From JAZMZS01 sp045120955 (GTDB lineage Bacteria > Bacillota > Clostridia > Oscillospirales > CAG-272), in contig JBGVFH010000068.1 of the NCBI GenBank assembly GCA_045120955.1, positions 47,238 through 111,237 of the forward strand: a DNA stretch of 64,000 nucleotides. Direction: 5' to 3'. The position numbers and the translations under genes were made by a program. The notes under the pieces were generated by a model. The model did no database searches. It saw only the letters and a list, made by a program, of their open reading frames with translations, and was not told the origin of the DNA. Below, piece by piece: positions 23,523 through 30,887 of this stretch. Positions within the stretch are counted from its first letter, which is position 1; every line of letters begins with the position of its first letter.

Positions 23523-25190
23523 ATGTCAACAACCGTCTTAGCGTTACTTGCGTTTTTGCCGATTCTTGTAACCATTCTTCTGATGACTGTTTTCAACTGG
23601 CCCGCAAAGAAGGCTCTGCCTCTTGCATGGGCAATGTGCGTTGTTATCAGCATTACCGTTTGGAAGATCGATGTGCTTACAGTAGTTGCGCAGACTCTTG
23701 CAGGATTCTTGAATTCGCTTGATGCGACACTTGTTATTTTTGGCGCAATACTTGTCATGAACACACTCAAAAAGTCGGGTGCTATGTCTTCTATCAACAC
23801 AGGCTTTAAGGCTGTGTCCTCTGACAGAAGAGTTCAGGCTATTATTATCGGCTTTATGTTCGGCTCGTTTATCGAGGGCGGAGCCGGCTACGGCACGCCT
23901 GCGGCACTTGCAGGTCCTTTGCTCGTCAGCCTCGGATTTCCTACCATCGCCGCTGCTACCGTAGCACTGATATATAACAGTTCGGCAATATCCTTCGGTG
24001 CTGTAGGTACTCCCGTTATCACATCTATGAGCCAGCTCAATTCCACCCTGACGCAAAGCAATATTGATGTTGCCGCATATCAGACAGAGCTTACTCTCTG
24101 GTCTGCTATACCTCACATGGTATTTGCAATCTTTCTTCCTTTTGTCGGAATTGCTGTGCTTACCAAGTTCTACGGCAAGGAAAAGTCCTTCAAGCCTGCG
24201 CTTGCTGCACTTCCTTTTGCGATTTTCGCAGGACTTTGCTTTTCTGTTCCGTATATTCTTATCGCAGCCTTTCTCGGACCTGAGTTCCCGACGCTTTTCT
24301 CGTCGATCATCGGTCTTGTGCTGACTATACTTGCAGCCAAGAAGGGCTTTCTCGTCCCCAAAAAGGCATGGGATTTCCCTGATGCTTCCGAGTGGGATGA
24401 AAGCTGGAAGTCAAAGGTAAAGGTAGAAGAGGTACAAGAAGGAAAGCAGATGTCTCTTATCAAGGCATGGATACCTTATGTTATCATAGCTGTCATTCTT
24501 GTTATTACAAGAATAGACGCTATCGGAATCAAGGATATTCTCGCAAACAAGCTTGTTCTCCAGATCAACAACATACTCGGAGTTAAGGGCGCATCCTATA
24601 CCTTCAAGCCTGCGTGGCTTCCCGGTATAGTTCCGTTTATGCTTGTAGCTATTCTTACGATACCGATTCACAAAATGAGCGCAAAGCAGGTAAAAGATGC
24701 GTGGGTAGAATCATTCAAGCAGATCTCAAGTGCCGCTATAGCTATAGCCTTCGGTGTCGCACTTGTTCAGATCATGCGTAACTCAACTACGGATGACATG
24801 AAGGGCATGATGACTGTCATGGCTGAGTTCCTTGCCGATATTGCAGGAAAGGCATATATCGTTATCGCTCCCTTTATCGGTGTGCTCGGTGCGTTTATCT
24901 CAGGCTCGAACACCGTATCGAATATTCTCTTTACAAATCTTCAGTATGATACTGCGCTCAAGCTCGGGCTCTCTACCGTATCTGTTTTAGGTCTTCAGGT
25001 CGCCGGCGGTGCTATCGGTAGCATTACCTGCATCAACCATGTTGTTGCCGCTTGTGCAACGGTCGGTACTACAGGCTCAGAGGGTAAGATAATCAAGACA
25101 AATGTCATCCCGATGGTGCTATATACTCTCGTAGCGCTTCTTACGGTCGTAGTCCTCAACAATGTATTCGGCTTTGTAGCTCAGTGGTAA
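23523..25190 (+). CDS. lctP: L-lactate permease family transporter
   Basis: Integral membrane carrier, with lactate uptake or export by proton symport as the family role. It is 555 residues with at least 12 hydrophobic segments. Conserved family stretches are FGSFIEGGAGYGTPAAL near residue 115, an SAISFGAVGTPV segment, GAFISGSNTVSNIL, and the C-terminal GGAIGSITCINHVVAA. GAGGAAAA lies upstream of the ATG. It is a single-gene unit with its own promoter and terminator. The D-lactate dehydrogenase gene 5 kb upstream makes a shared role in lactate metabolism plausible, but the two are not co-transcribed. Confidence 0.93.
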   Translation: MSTTVLALLAFLPILVTILLMTVFNWPAKKALPLAWAMCVVISITVWKIDVLTVVAQTLAGFLNSLDATLVIFGAILVMNTLKKSGAMSSINTGFKAVSSDRRVQAIIIGFMFGSFIEGGAGYGTPAALAGPLLVSLGFPTIAAATVALIYNSSAISFGAVGTPVITSMSQLNSTLTQSNIDVAAYQTELTLWSAIPHMVFAIFLPFVGIAVLTKFYGKEKSFKPALAALPFAIFAGLCFSVPYILIAAFLGPEFPTLFSSIIGLVLTILAAKKGFLVPKKAWDFPDASEWDESWKSKVKVEEVQEGKQMSLIKAWIPYVIIAVILVITRIDAIGIKDILANKLVLQINNILGVKGASYTFKPAWLPGIVPFMLVAILTIPIHKMSAKQVKDAWVESFKQISSAAIAIAFGVALVQIMRNSTTDDMKGMMTVMAEFLADIAGKAYIVIAPFIGVLGAFISGSNTVSNILFTNLQYDTALKLGLSTVSVLGLQVAGGAIGSITCINHVVAACATVGTTGSEGKIIKTNVIPMVLYTLVALLTVVVLNNVFGFVAQW

Positions 25191-25211
25191 ATCGTTAACT
25201 TGATAAAAAAG

Positions 25212-25256
25212 TCAGACCCGATACACAGTCAGGTGCGTCGGGTCTGAGCTTTTATT
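25212..25256 (+). terminator. Intrinsic terminator of lctP
   Basis: TCAGACCCGA (25212-25221) pairs with TCGGGTCTGA (25238-25247), followed by GCTTTTATTT. A short element-A end (CATAGGAAATTG) follows. Confidence 0.85.
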
Positions 25257-25258
25257 TA

Positions 25259-25270
25259 CATAGGAAATTG
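25259..25270 (+). repeat. Short element-A 5' end after the lctP terminator
   Basis: CATAGGAAATTG matches the first bases of repeat A and sits in the same place, just after a terminator; the rest of A is absent. By itself it is too short to be decisive. The stretch 25271-25396 that follows is AT-rich and I see nothing else in it. Confidence 0.5.
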
Positions 25271-25396
25271 AGCAAACAGTTGACAGAGCAACAAAAAAAC
25301 TGAAAAATATGAGCGTATGCGGACATTAAATCTGTGGAGCCGACTTATCATCATTCGTTTTTTTTTAGACAAAGTGCATAAAAACTCAAAAAGCTA

Positions 25397-25425
25397 TTGA
25401 CAATTAAACGAAAAAGTGATACAAT
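25397..25425 (+). promoter_or_regulatory. Sigma-A promoter of the T-box transporter operon
   Basis: -35 TTGACA (25397-25402), 17-nt spacer, -10 TACAAT (25420-25425). Transcription should start near 25432. Confidence 0.85.
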
Positions 25426-25431
25426 ACGGAC

Positions 25432-25707
25432 ATATTTCAAAGGCTGTGACCCGAAAGCAGTAGCATATCAAACGCCCATCAGAGAGTCTTTGTTTGGTGA
25501 AAAAAGACGGTATGTGGATATGTGAATTCATTCGGAGAGTTGCGCACTGAAAGCGATCTCACATCGCCTGTAAGATGCGACGGGTTCGACCGTTATATCG
25601 TATCGGCAATAGTATGTTGCCCCGAAAGATGCATCCTTTGGATGCAAGCAGAGTGGTACCGTGGATCTTTATCCGCCCCTGTAAATGCAGGAGGCGGTTT
25701 TTGTTTT
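25432..25707 (+). promoter_or_regulatory. T-box riboswitch leader, candidate phenylalanine (UUC) specifier
   Basis: Senses uncharged tRNA and permits read-through when the amino acid is scarce. Stem I begins with CCGAA (25451-25455) pairing TTCGG (25531-25535). The specifier loop has AGTA on the 5' side (25459-25462) and GAA-TTC-A on the 3' side (25524-25530), closed by GCATATC with GATATGT. The distal CAGAGAG and GGTGA motifs are at about 25480-25500. The T-box AGAGTGGTACCGTGG is at 25650-25664. The terminator pairs CCGCCCCTG (25673-25681) with CAGG-A-GGCGG (25688-25697), then a T-run. The codon UUC reads phenylalanine; this assignment rests on the loop alignment by eye. Confidence 0.92.
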
Positions 25708-25777
25708 CCTCGGACACTTTTGCACAAATGCTGACCTCAAGCTTTGAAATAAAAAAATATTTAAGGAGAAAAGACAA

Positions 25778-26752
25778 ATGAAACTCACGGCAAAGAAAAT
25801 CACCTCACTGATGCTTGCACTCACACTCACGTTTCTCGGATGCTTCAGTCTTGCATCCTGCTCAGACGACGGCAAATACACGATAGGCATATGCCAGCTT
25901 GTACAGCACGAGGCACTTGACGCAGCAACAGAAGGCTTCATGCAAGCGGTAAAGGATGAGCTTGGCGAGGAAAATGTAACATTTGATGTTCAGAACGCAG
26001 CAAACTCAAACGATACCTGCGTAACTATCGCAAACAACTTCGTATCAAAAAATGTTGACCTTATCATGGCAAACGCAACGGGAGCACTCCAGGCAGCTGC
26101 AAACGCAACGGAGACCATTCCGATACTCGGTACATCTATCACAGAGTACGGTGTTGCACTCGGTATAGAAAACTTCACCGGTACTGTAGGCAGCAACATT
26201 TCGGGTACCTCCGACCTTGCTCCTCTTAACGATCAGGCTCAGATGGTGCTTGACCTTGTACCCGATGCAAAGAACGTAGGACTTCTTTATTGCTCGGGCG
26301 AGCCTAACTCCGTATATCAGGTAGCTGTTGTAAAGGCATATCTCGAGGGCAAGGGCGTTACCTGTACAGAATACAAATTCACCGACTCAAACGATGTAAC
26401 AACAGTAACACAGAAGGCAGCAAGCGACAGCGATGCTATCTACATTCCGACAGACAATACTGCAGCATCCTGCGCTGAGACTATCGGCTCTATTGTAAGA
26501 CAGGAAAAAGTTCCGGTAATTGCAGGCGAAGCGGGAATCTGCACAGGCTGCGGTATAGCAACACTTTCTATCAGCTACTATGAGCTTGGCTACACTACGG
26601 GTAAGATGGCGGCAAAGATACTCAAGGGCGAGAGCAAAATTGCAGAAATGCCTATCGAGTACGATCCCAATCCCGTAAAGAAATATAACAAGGATATGTG
26701 CGAAGCTATTGGAATTACTGTTCCCGAAGGTTATACTGCATTAGGAGAATAA
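25778..26752 (+). CDS. ABC transporter substrate-binding lipoprotein, TrpX/DUF534 family
   Basis: Extracytoplasmic solute receptor. The signal peptide ends in SLASC, a lipobox with the acylated cysteine near residue 28. The core follows the DUF534 (COG2984) pattern: YTIGICQLVQHEALDAATEGF, NANSNDTCVTIANNF-like repeats and a DAIYIPTDNTAAS block. Members encoded beside matching permease and ATPase genes have been proposed as tryptophan transporters (TrpXYZ). Here the leader carries a candidate Phe T-box, which argues for phenylalanine or another aromatic ligand. AAGGAGAAA precedes the ATG, and the permease gene follows after 1 base. Confidence 0.9.
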   Translation: MKLTAKKITSLMLALTLTFLGCFSLASCSDDGKYTIGICQLVQHEALDAATEGFMQAVKDELGEENVTFDVQNAANSNDTCVTIANNFVSKNVDLIMANATGALQAAANATETIPILGTSITEYGVALGIENFTGTVGSNISGTSDLAPLNDQAQMVLDLVPDAKNVGLLYCSGEPNSVYQVAVVKAYLEGKGVTCTEYKFTDSNDVTTVTQKAASDSDAIYIPTDNTAASCAETIGSIVRQEKVPVIAGEAGICTGCGIATLSISYYELGYTTGKMAAKILKGESKIAEMPIEYDPNPVKKYNKDMCEAIGITVPEGYTALGE

Positions 26753-26753
26753 G

Positions 26754-27677
26754 ATGGATTGGTTTTCAGGATTGCTTAACGCTATGCCCGGTGCGATAGC
26801 ACAAGGAATGATCTGGGGTATAATGGCGATAGGCGTATACATAACATACAGAATACTTGATTTGGCAGATCTTACGGTTGACGGCTCGATATGTACGGGA
26901 ATGGCTGTGTGTGCTGTTCTTATGACAAACGGGGTCAATGTATGGGTGGCTATGCTCGTATCTGTCATAGCAGGTATGCTGTGCGGCTTTGTCACAGGAA
27001 TTTTTCACACATTTATGGGTATTCCCGCAATTCTTGCGGGAATACTTACTCAGCTTATGCTCTGGTCTGTCAATCTCAAAATTCTCGGAGGAAAGGCAAA
27101 TCAGGCACTTCCGGCAAGAAACTATGATGTAATAGTGACGATGCTTCGCCGTGAAAAGGCTATTTTGGTGGCGGCTGTTATATGTATTGTGCTTATCGGC
27201 TTGCTTTATTGGTTTTTCGGTACGAAGTTTGGATGTGCGTTGCGTGCAACCGGCTGTAACCCCAAAATGAGCCGTGCTCAGGGTATAAATACGAGCATGA
27301 ACAAGGTTCTCGGTCTTACTATATCAAACGGTATCGTAGCTCTTGCAGGCTCTATGCTTGCTCAGTATTCCGGCGCTGCAGATATAAACAACGGCAGAGG
27401 CGCTATAGTTATAGGGCTTGCGGCTGTTATTATAGGAAATGCTATAGTGTCCAAGCTCTCCGAAAACTTTATTGTCAGATTGATAGGCGTTGTGATCGGC
27501 GGCGTAATATATTATCTGGTATACACATTTGTAATATATCTGGGACTTGACACAGACCTTCTCAAGATGCTTTCCGCACTTGTTGTTGCGGTATTCCTTG
27601 CTGTGCCTCATATGAAAAAGACGTATTTTTCAAACAGAAAGGTACAGAAAAAGGCAGGAGGTGAGCATCATGCTTGA
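26754..27677 (+). CDS. ABC transporter permease, TrpY-type (COG4120)
   Basis: Integral membrane permease of 307 residues with about eight hydrophobic helices. It starts MDWFSGLLNAMPGAIAQGMIWG, and family-like stretches are YRILDLADLTVDGSICTG and GCALRATGCNPKMSRAQGIN, the latter fitting the cytoplasmic loop that docks on the ATPase. It is related to branched-chain-type permeases but belongs to the smaller COG4120 group that pairs with DUF534 receptors. It overlaps the start of the ATPase gene by 8 bases, so the three genes form one operon behind the T-box. Confidence 0.9.
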   Translation: MDWFSGLLNAMPGAIAQGMIWGIMAIGVYITYRILDLADLTVDGSICTGMAVCAVLMTNGVNVWVAMLVSVIAGMLCGFVTGIFHTFMGIPAILAGILTQLMLWSVNLKILGGKANQALPARNYDVIVTMLRREKAILVAAVICIVLIGLLYWFFGTKFGCALRATGCNPKMSRAQGINTSMNKVLGLTISNGIVALAGSMLAQYSGAADINNGRGAIVIGLAAVIIGNAIVSKLSENFIVRLIGVVIGGVIYYLVYTFVIYLGLDTDLLKMLSALVVAVFLAVPHMKKTYFSNRKVQKKAGGEHHA

Positions 27678-28464
27678 GATAAAGAATATCACAAAAATAT
27701 TCAACGCCGGAACTGTCAATGAAAAGGTTGCTCTGCATGATCTGAGCCTTACGCTTGAAGACGGAGATTTTGTTACGGTTATCGGAGGCAACGGAGCCGG
27801 AAAAAGCACGATGCTCAACGCTGTGGCAGGTACTTATTATGTAGATGGCGGCAGTATATTAATAGACGGCAACGATATAACAAGACTCCCCGAGCACAAA
27901 AGAGCAAAGTTTATCGGCAGAGTCTTTCAGGACCCGCTGACAGGAACTGCGGCTGATATGTGGATAGAGGAAAATCTTTCGCTTGCCGCAGGAAGAGGAA
28001 AAAGACGCGGGCTGAAATGGGGCATAACTAAAAAGGACAGAGCCTATTACAAGAAGATGCTTGAGCAGCTTGACCTTGGGCTTGAGGATAGACTCAGCAC
28101 AAAGGTGGGACTTCTTTCGGGCGGTCAGCGGCAGGCTGTAACCTTATTGATGGCTGTAATGAACTCGCCGAAGCTTCTTCTGCTTGATGAGCACACGGCG
28201 GCACTTGACCCCAAAACAGCAGAAAAGGTGCTGTCTCTCACCGACAAATTCATAAATGAAAACAAGCTTACCGCAATGATGGTAACACACAATATGAAGG
28301 ATGCGATCGCACACGGCAACCGACTGATCATGATGAATGCCGGACGCATCATCCTTGATGTAAAGGGAGAAGAAAAGAAAAATCTCACAGTTGAAACTCT
28401 GCTTGAGATGTTTTCTGCGGCAAGCGGCGTTGAGTTTGCCGGAGACAGGGCGTTGCTTTCCTAA
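27670..28464 (+). CDS. ABC transporter ATP-binding protein, TrpZ-type (COG1101)
   Basis: ATPase subunit of 264 residues. Walker A is GGNGAGKST, the Q-loop is RVFQDP, the signature is LSGGQRQA, Walker B is LLLLDEHTAAL and the H-loop is MMVTHNM. The signature and catalytic glutamate are intact. The ATG at 27670 is chosen because AGGAGGTG at 27656-27663 sits right before it; an in-frame GTG at 27661 would lie inside that site. It powers the receptor and permease encoded upstream. A strong terminator follows. Confidence 0.92.
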   Translation: MLEIKNITKIFNAGTVNEKVALHDLSLTLEDGDFVTVIGGNGAGKSTMLNAVAGTYYVDGGSILIDGNDITRLPEHKRAKFIGRVFQDPLTGTAADMWIEENLSLAAGRGKRRGLKWGITKKDRAYYKKMLEQLDLGLEDRLSTKVGLLSGGQRQAVTLLMAVMNSPKLLLLDEHTAALDPKTAEKVLSLTDKFINENKLTAMMVTHNMKDAIAHGNRLIMMNAGRIILDVKGEEKKNLTVETLLEMFSAASGVEFAGDRALLS

Positions 28465-28502
28465 CGGCTTTTTTGCAAGGACTATAACTAAATTAAAAAA
28501 AG

Positions 28503-28545
28503 AGCGTTGTCACGGCATAAACCATGCCGTGGCAACGCTTTTTTG
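28503..28545 (+). terminator. Intrinsic terminator of the T-box ABC operon
   Basis: AGCGTTG-T-CACGGCAT pairs with ATGCCGTG-G-CAACGCT (28503-28539), followed by TTTTTT. Repeat A begins right after. Confidence 0.92.
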
Positions 28546-28546
28546 T

Positions 28547-28648
28547 CGCATAGGAAATTGCGTAATTACGCCCCGCCGTTTGGTTGAGTTAAAGAAGATT
28601 CAAAGAAACAATAGGCGGGAGGATGGGTGCGGGCACTGCCCGCTTTTT
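28547..28648 (+). repeat. Dispersed repeat element A, copy 2
   Basis: Nearly identical to copy 3 and very similar to copy 1. The palindrome GCGTAATTACGC sits near the 5' end, then GCCCCGCCGTTTGG..., GGCGGGAGG, and the closing hairpin GCGGGCA/TGCCCGC with TTTTT. Confidence 0.88.
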
Positions 28649-28685
28649 CATATCCGATATGCTCGTTTTTGTCTGCGTTTGGGTA

Positions 28686-29126
28686 TTACTGCACGCCGAG
28701 CCATTTCGGACATTCCTGAATGTTTCTTTCTTCTATCTTGAGCAGCTTTTGTGCAATGTTTTTTACCTCGGAGTCACAATCGCTTTCATATTGCTTTATT
28801 CTTCGAATTGACTGTACGATTCCCATGATCGAGCCTTGCATGAGCATACCCGCCATGGAGTCGGGTGTTTTGTCTCCGAGGGTCTTTAGCTCTATCATCA
28901 TATCTGTCTCAAGCTTTGAAAATGTGCCGAGATCCTTTAGTGTATGCGATTTGTCTTTTGCAACATCCTCACATGAATTACAGATGTTTTTGTAATCTGC
29001 ATACTGCTCCGACAGAAAAGATTTAAAATCGTCATTCTCTGTCTCTTCAAGAAGCTTTCCAATCGACTCTACGCCCATACCGGCATTTTTGTAAATATAA
29101 TCGAGAAGTTCTGTGCTTGCGCTCAT
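28686..29126 (-). CDS. Helical protein of unknown function, ferritin-like in pattern
   Basis: A 146-residue, fully helical protein that I do not recognise. It contains repeated acidic/aromatic helices (LLDYIYKNAGMGVESI, FLSEQYADYKNICN, ISI-free MQGSIMGIVQSIRRIKQYESD), which suggests a four-helix bundle like small ferritin-like or DUF2383-type proteins. No clear metal-binding pair (ExxH) is visible. It has no signal peptide. GGAGAG lies before the ATG. It lies downstream of, and slightly overlaps, a small membrane-protein ORF on the same strand. Confidence 0.7.
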   Translation of the reverse strand: MSASTELLDYIYKNAGMGVESIGKLLEETENDDFKSFLSEQYADYKNICNSCEDVAKDKSHTLKDLGTFSKLETDMMIELKTLGDKTPDSMAGMLMQGSIMGIVQSIRRIKQYESDCDSEVKNIAQKLLKIEERNIQECPKWLGVQ

Positions 29127-29334
29127 AAAATACTCTCCTTATTTTGTATTTGTACGAGCATATTTTTTGCAAAACTGCCCTTATATATTCACATTCATCC
29201 TCCCAGAATTCAAATTTAAGCTTAAAATATATGACGGCAGCATAACCGCAGACGGCAAAGACTGCGGTGAACAGTACAGTCGCAAGTGTTCCGAAGTTAA
29301 AAAGCGAGCAGATGGAAAGTGCAAGTAGTATCAT
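29047..29334 (-). CDS. Possible small membrane protein, overlapping the next gene
   Basis: A 95-residue ORF whose first 40 residues form one or two hydrophobic helices (MILLALSICSLF...TVLFTAVFAVCGYAA), followed by a basic tail. Support for it: AAGAAGGT precedes the ATG, a TATAAT box with a palindrome lies upstream, and otherwise 200 bases would be empty. Against it: the last 80 bases overlap the following gene in another frame, which is unusual. The real protein could end earlier through a sequence error, or it may not exist. Confidence 0.45.
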   Translation of the reverse strand: MILLALSICSLFNFGTLATVLFTAVFAVCGYAAVIYFKLKFEFWEDECEYIRAVLQKICSYKYKIRRVFYERKHRTSRLYLQKCRYGRRVDWKAS

Positions 29335-29367
29335 TTGTTTTACCTTCTTTTTTTATTTTCTGCTTAT

Positions 29368-29396
29368 ATTATACCGACATATATGTCCAATAAATT
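29368..29396 (-). promoter_or_regulatory. Promoter with a palindrome in its spacer, upstream of the small membrane ORF
   Basis: On the minus strand a TATAAT box (29368-29373) has only a weak -35 (AATTTA) at 17 nt. The spacer contains the perfect 12-bp palindrome GACATATATGTC (29376-29387), a possible operator. Confidence 0.45.
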
Positions 29397-29463
29397 GTAC
29401 AAAAAGAGAAAAATATAAAAAAGGTAGATCAACCCACAAAGTTAGCCTGCGCAAAAAAACAAA

Positions 29464-29594
29464 CAAGGGGATGTAAAAAGCCCGGACCGCCAAAAAGAAA
29501 AGAAAAACATTGAAAACACTAGGGTTTCAATGTTTTGAGCAAGATATCGATCACAACCAAAATAAGGTAAGAAAGCGGGCACTGCCCGCTTTTT
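29464..29594 (+). repeat. Dispersed repeat element B, copy 2 (plus orientation)
   Basis: Matches copy 1 at 18632 over its whole length. Its hairpin arms are ACATTGAAA and TTTCAATGT where copy 1 has GCATTGAAA and TTTCAATGC, so one G-C pair has become A-T while pairing is kept. It ends in GCGGGCA/TGCCCGC plus TTTTT, 3 bases before element A copy 3. The 29335-29463 stretch before it holds only the promoter region. Confidence 0.82.
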
Positions 29595-29597
29595 CAT

Positions 29598-29700
29598 CGC
29601 ATAGGAAATTGCGTAATTACGCCCCGCCGTTTGGTTGAGTTAAAGAAGATCCAAAGAAACAATAGGCGGGAGGATGGGTGCGGGCATTGCCCGCTTTTTT
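29598..29700 (+). repeat. Dispersed repeat element A, copy 3
   Basis: Near-identical to copy 2; the loop of the closing hairpin has one change (GGGCATTGCCC). The T-tract runs into the stop codon of the Xre regulator gene on the opposite strand (29699-29701). Confidence 0.88.
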
Positions 29701-30490
29701 ACTTTATATTGCAAAACATGGAAAGCAACGGCGGGATATGCATATACATACCGTCGATGCGGTAGAGCATCCCATCGCTTGTTTTTATTTCGTGCAGATA
29801 CTCATAAATTTCGTTTTCGAGACATGATGCGACAATTCCATCCGCAAGACCGCTTTTCTCGGATATTTCGGTTATGCTTACATGAGCATCCTCCGAGTGT
29901 ACGGTAAGGGAATAGACAGCGAACAAGGTTTTTAAGTTTTTAATATCCGAAAATATATCGAGCAGATGACAGATGTTGCGTACACGACAGTTGTTGAGAT
30001 GAAAATCCTTGTTGTCAGAGTAGAACACAGAGCCTTTTTGCATGCAGGTCGTGATGTTTGGCAGATTAACGCATGAAGAGCCCCAATCCCCTCGGCACGC
30101 TTTTTCAAGTGTTCTTTCGGTGTCCCAGCCGTGCGCATTTGTTCTCGGATCCTCCATGCCCTTTGACAGTATCAGTGCGTGGAGAATGTAAGCTGCCTTG
30201 AGCGCAAAACGGTGGTCCTCTCCGTGAGGCAGAGCTTTTAGCGTGTTTCTCAGATCGAATATGATATTGTTTGTGTTGTCTGACCTCTCATACCCGAGCA
30301 GTTCATCCACAGATATATCAAAATATTTTGCAATATCCGGTAGGAGAGTGATGTCGGGACAGCATTGACCCGATTCCCATTTGCTCACCGCTTGGTTTGA
30401 GACACCGAGTGTACTTGACAGCTGCTCCTGCGTGATACCTCGTTCTTTTCTCAAAAACAGAATTTGCTCATTTATTTTTATATTGCTCAT
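29699..30490 (-). CDS. Xre-family transcriptional regulator with a helical C-terminal domain
   Basis: DNA-binding protein of 263 residues. Residues 5-65 form a Cro/C1 helix-turn-helix: ITQEQLSSTLGVSNQAVSKWESGQ is the recognition segment (NQAVSKWE). Residues 70-263 form an uncharacterised region with several Cys (CRGDWGSSC, NCRVRNIC), possibly a sensing domain; a winged-helix-like stretch ITEISEKSGLADGIVASCLENE lies near residue 215. GGAGG precedes the ATG. Neighbouring genes share the strand, but the copA promoter is separate, so its targets are not obvious. Confidence 0.85.
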   Translation of the reverse strand: MSNIKINEQILFLRKERGITQEQLSSTLGVSNQAVSKWESGQCCPDITLLPDIAKYFDISVDELLGYERSDNTNNIIFDLRNTLKALPHGEDHRFALKAAYILHALILSKGMEDPRTNAHGWDTERTLEKACRGDWGSSCVNLPNITTCMQKGSVFYSDNKDFHLNNCRVRNICHLLDIFSDIKNLKTLFAVYSLTVHSEDAHVSITEISEKSGLADGIVASCLENEIYEYLHEIKTSDGMLYRIDGMYMHIPPLLSMFCNIK

Positions 30491-30617
30491 AAAACCTCCG
30501 TTTTTGTTTGTGCAGTCGTCTACTTAAAATGATAAAGCATCAAAGAAAGAAAATCAATAACCCATTTGTTTAAAAACTTTTTCTTTTTGTCAACCTGAGG
30601 TTGGAAAACAGCGAAAA

Positions 30618-30663
30618 ACGGTGTCGGCTTGACGCTTCGAGATAAGCATTAAGCCGGCACCGT
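30618..30663 (-). terminator. Intrinsic terminator of copA
   Basis: ACGGTG-C-CGGCTT pairs with AAGCCG-A-CACCGT, followed on the minus strand by TTTTT (30613-30617). Confidence 0.85.
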
Positions 30664-30677
30664 TTGTATGTGAAGCG

Positions 30678-30887
30678 TTATTTGCACTCGGTTACTTTAT
30701 ATCCTTGTGCAGTTACTGCCTCAGATAGCTTTTCGTCTGAAATATCGGCGCTGAGCGTCACGACTGCAGTACCGCTCTTGTGACTGACCTCTGCTGACTC
30801 GACCTCTGACAAAGCCTCAAGTGTCTGCTTTACTCTTGCTTCGCAATGAGGGCACATCATACCCTCTATTTTCATTGTTTTTTCCAT
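30678..30887 (-). CDS. Candidate internal start yielding a CopZ-like copper chaperone
   Basis: Within copA, AGGAG lies 8 nt before an in-frame ATG at 30887. Starting there gives a 69-residue protein, MEKTMKIEGMMCPHCEARV..., the size and fold of the CopZ chaperone, with the Cu(I)-binding CPHC. The upstream residues (GKDAKAKNTF...) look like a linker, so the domain is separable. Either copA and copZ are fused or the gene makes two products by internal initiation. The frame itself is certain; separate translation is inferred. Confidence 0.5.
   Translation of the reverse strand: MEKTMKIEGMMCPHCEARVKQTLEALSEVESAEVSHKSGTAVVTLSADISDEKLSEAVTAQGYKVTECK

Noticed and set aside
25522..25781. Short open frames inside the T-box leader
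   Set aside because: They cover the specifier loop, T-box and terminator, which are explained as RNA.
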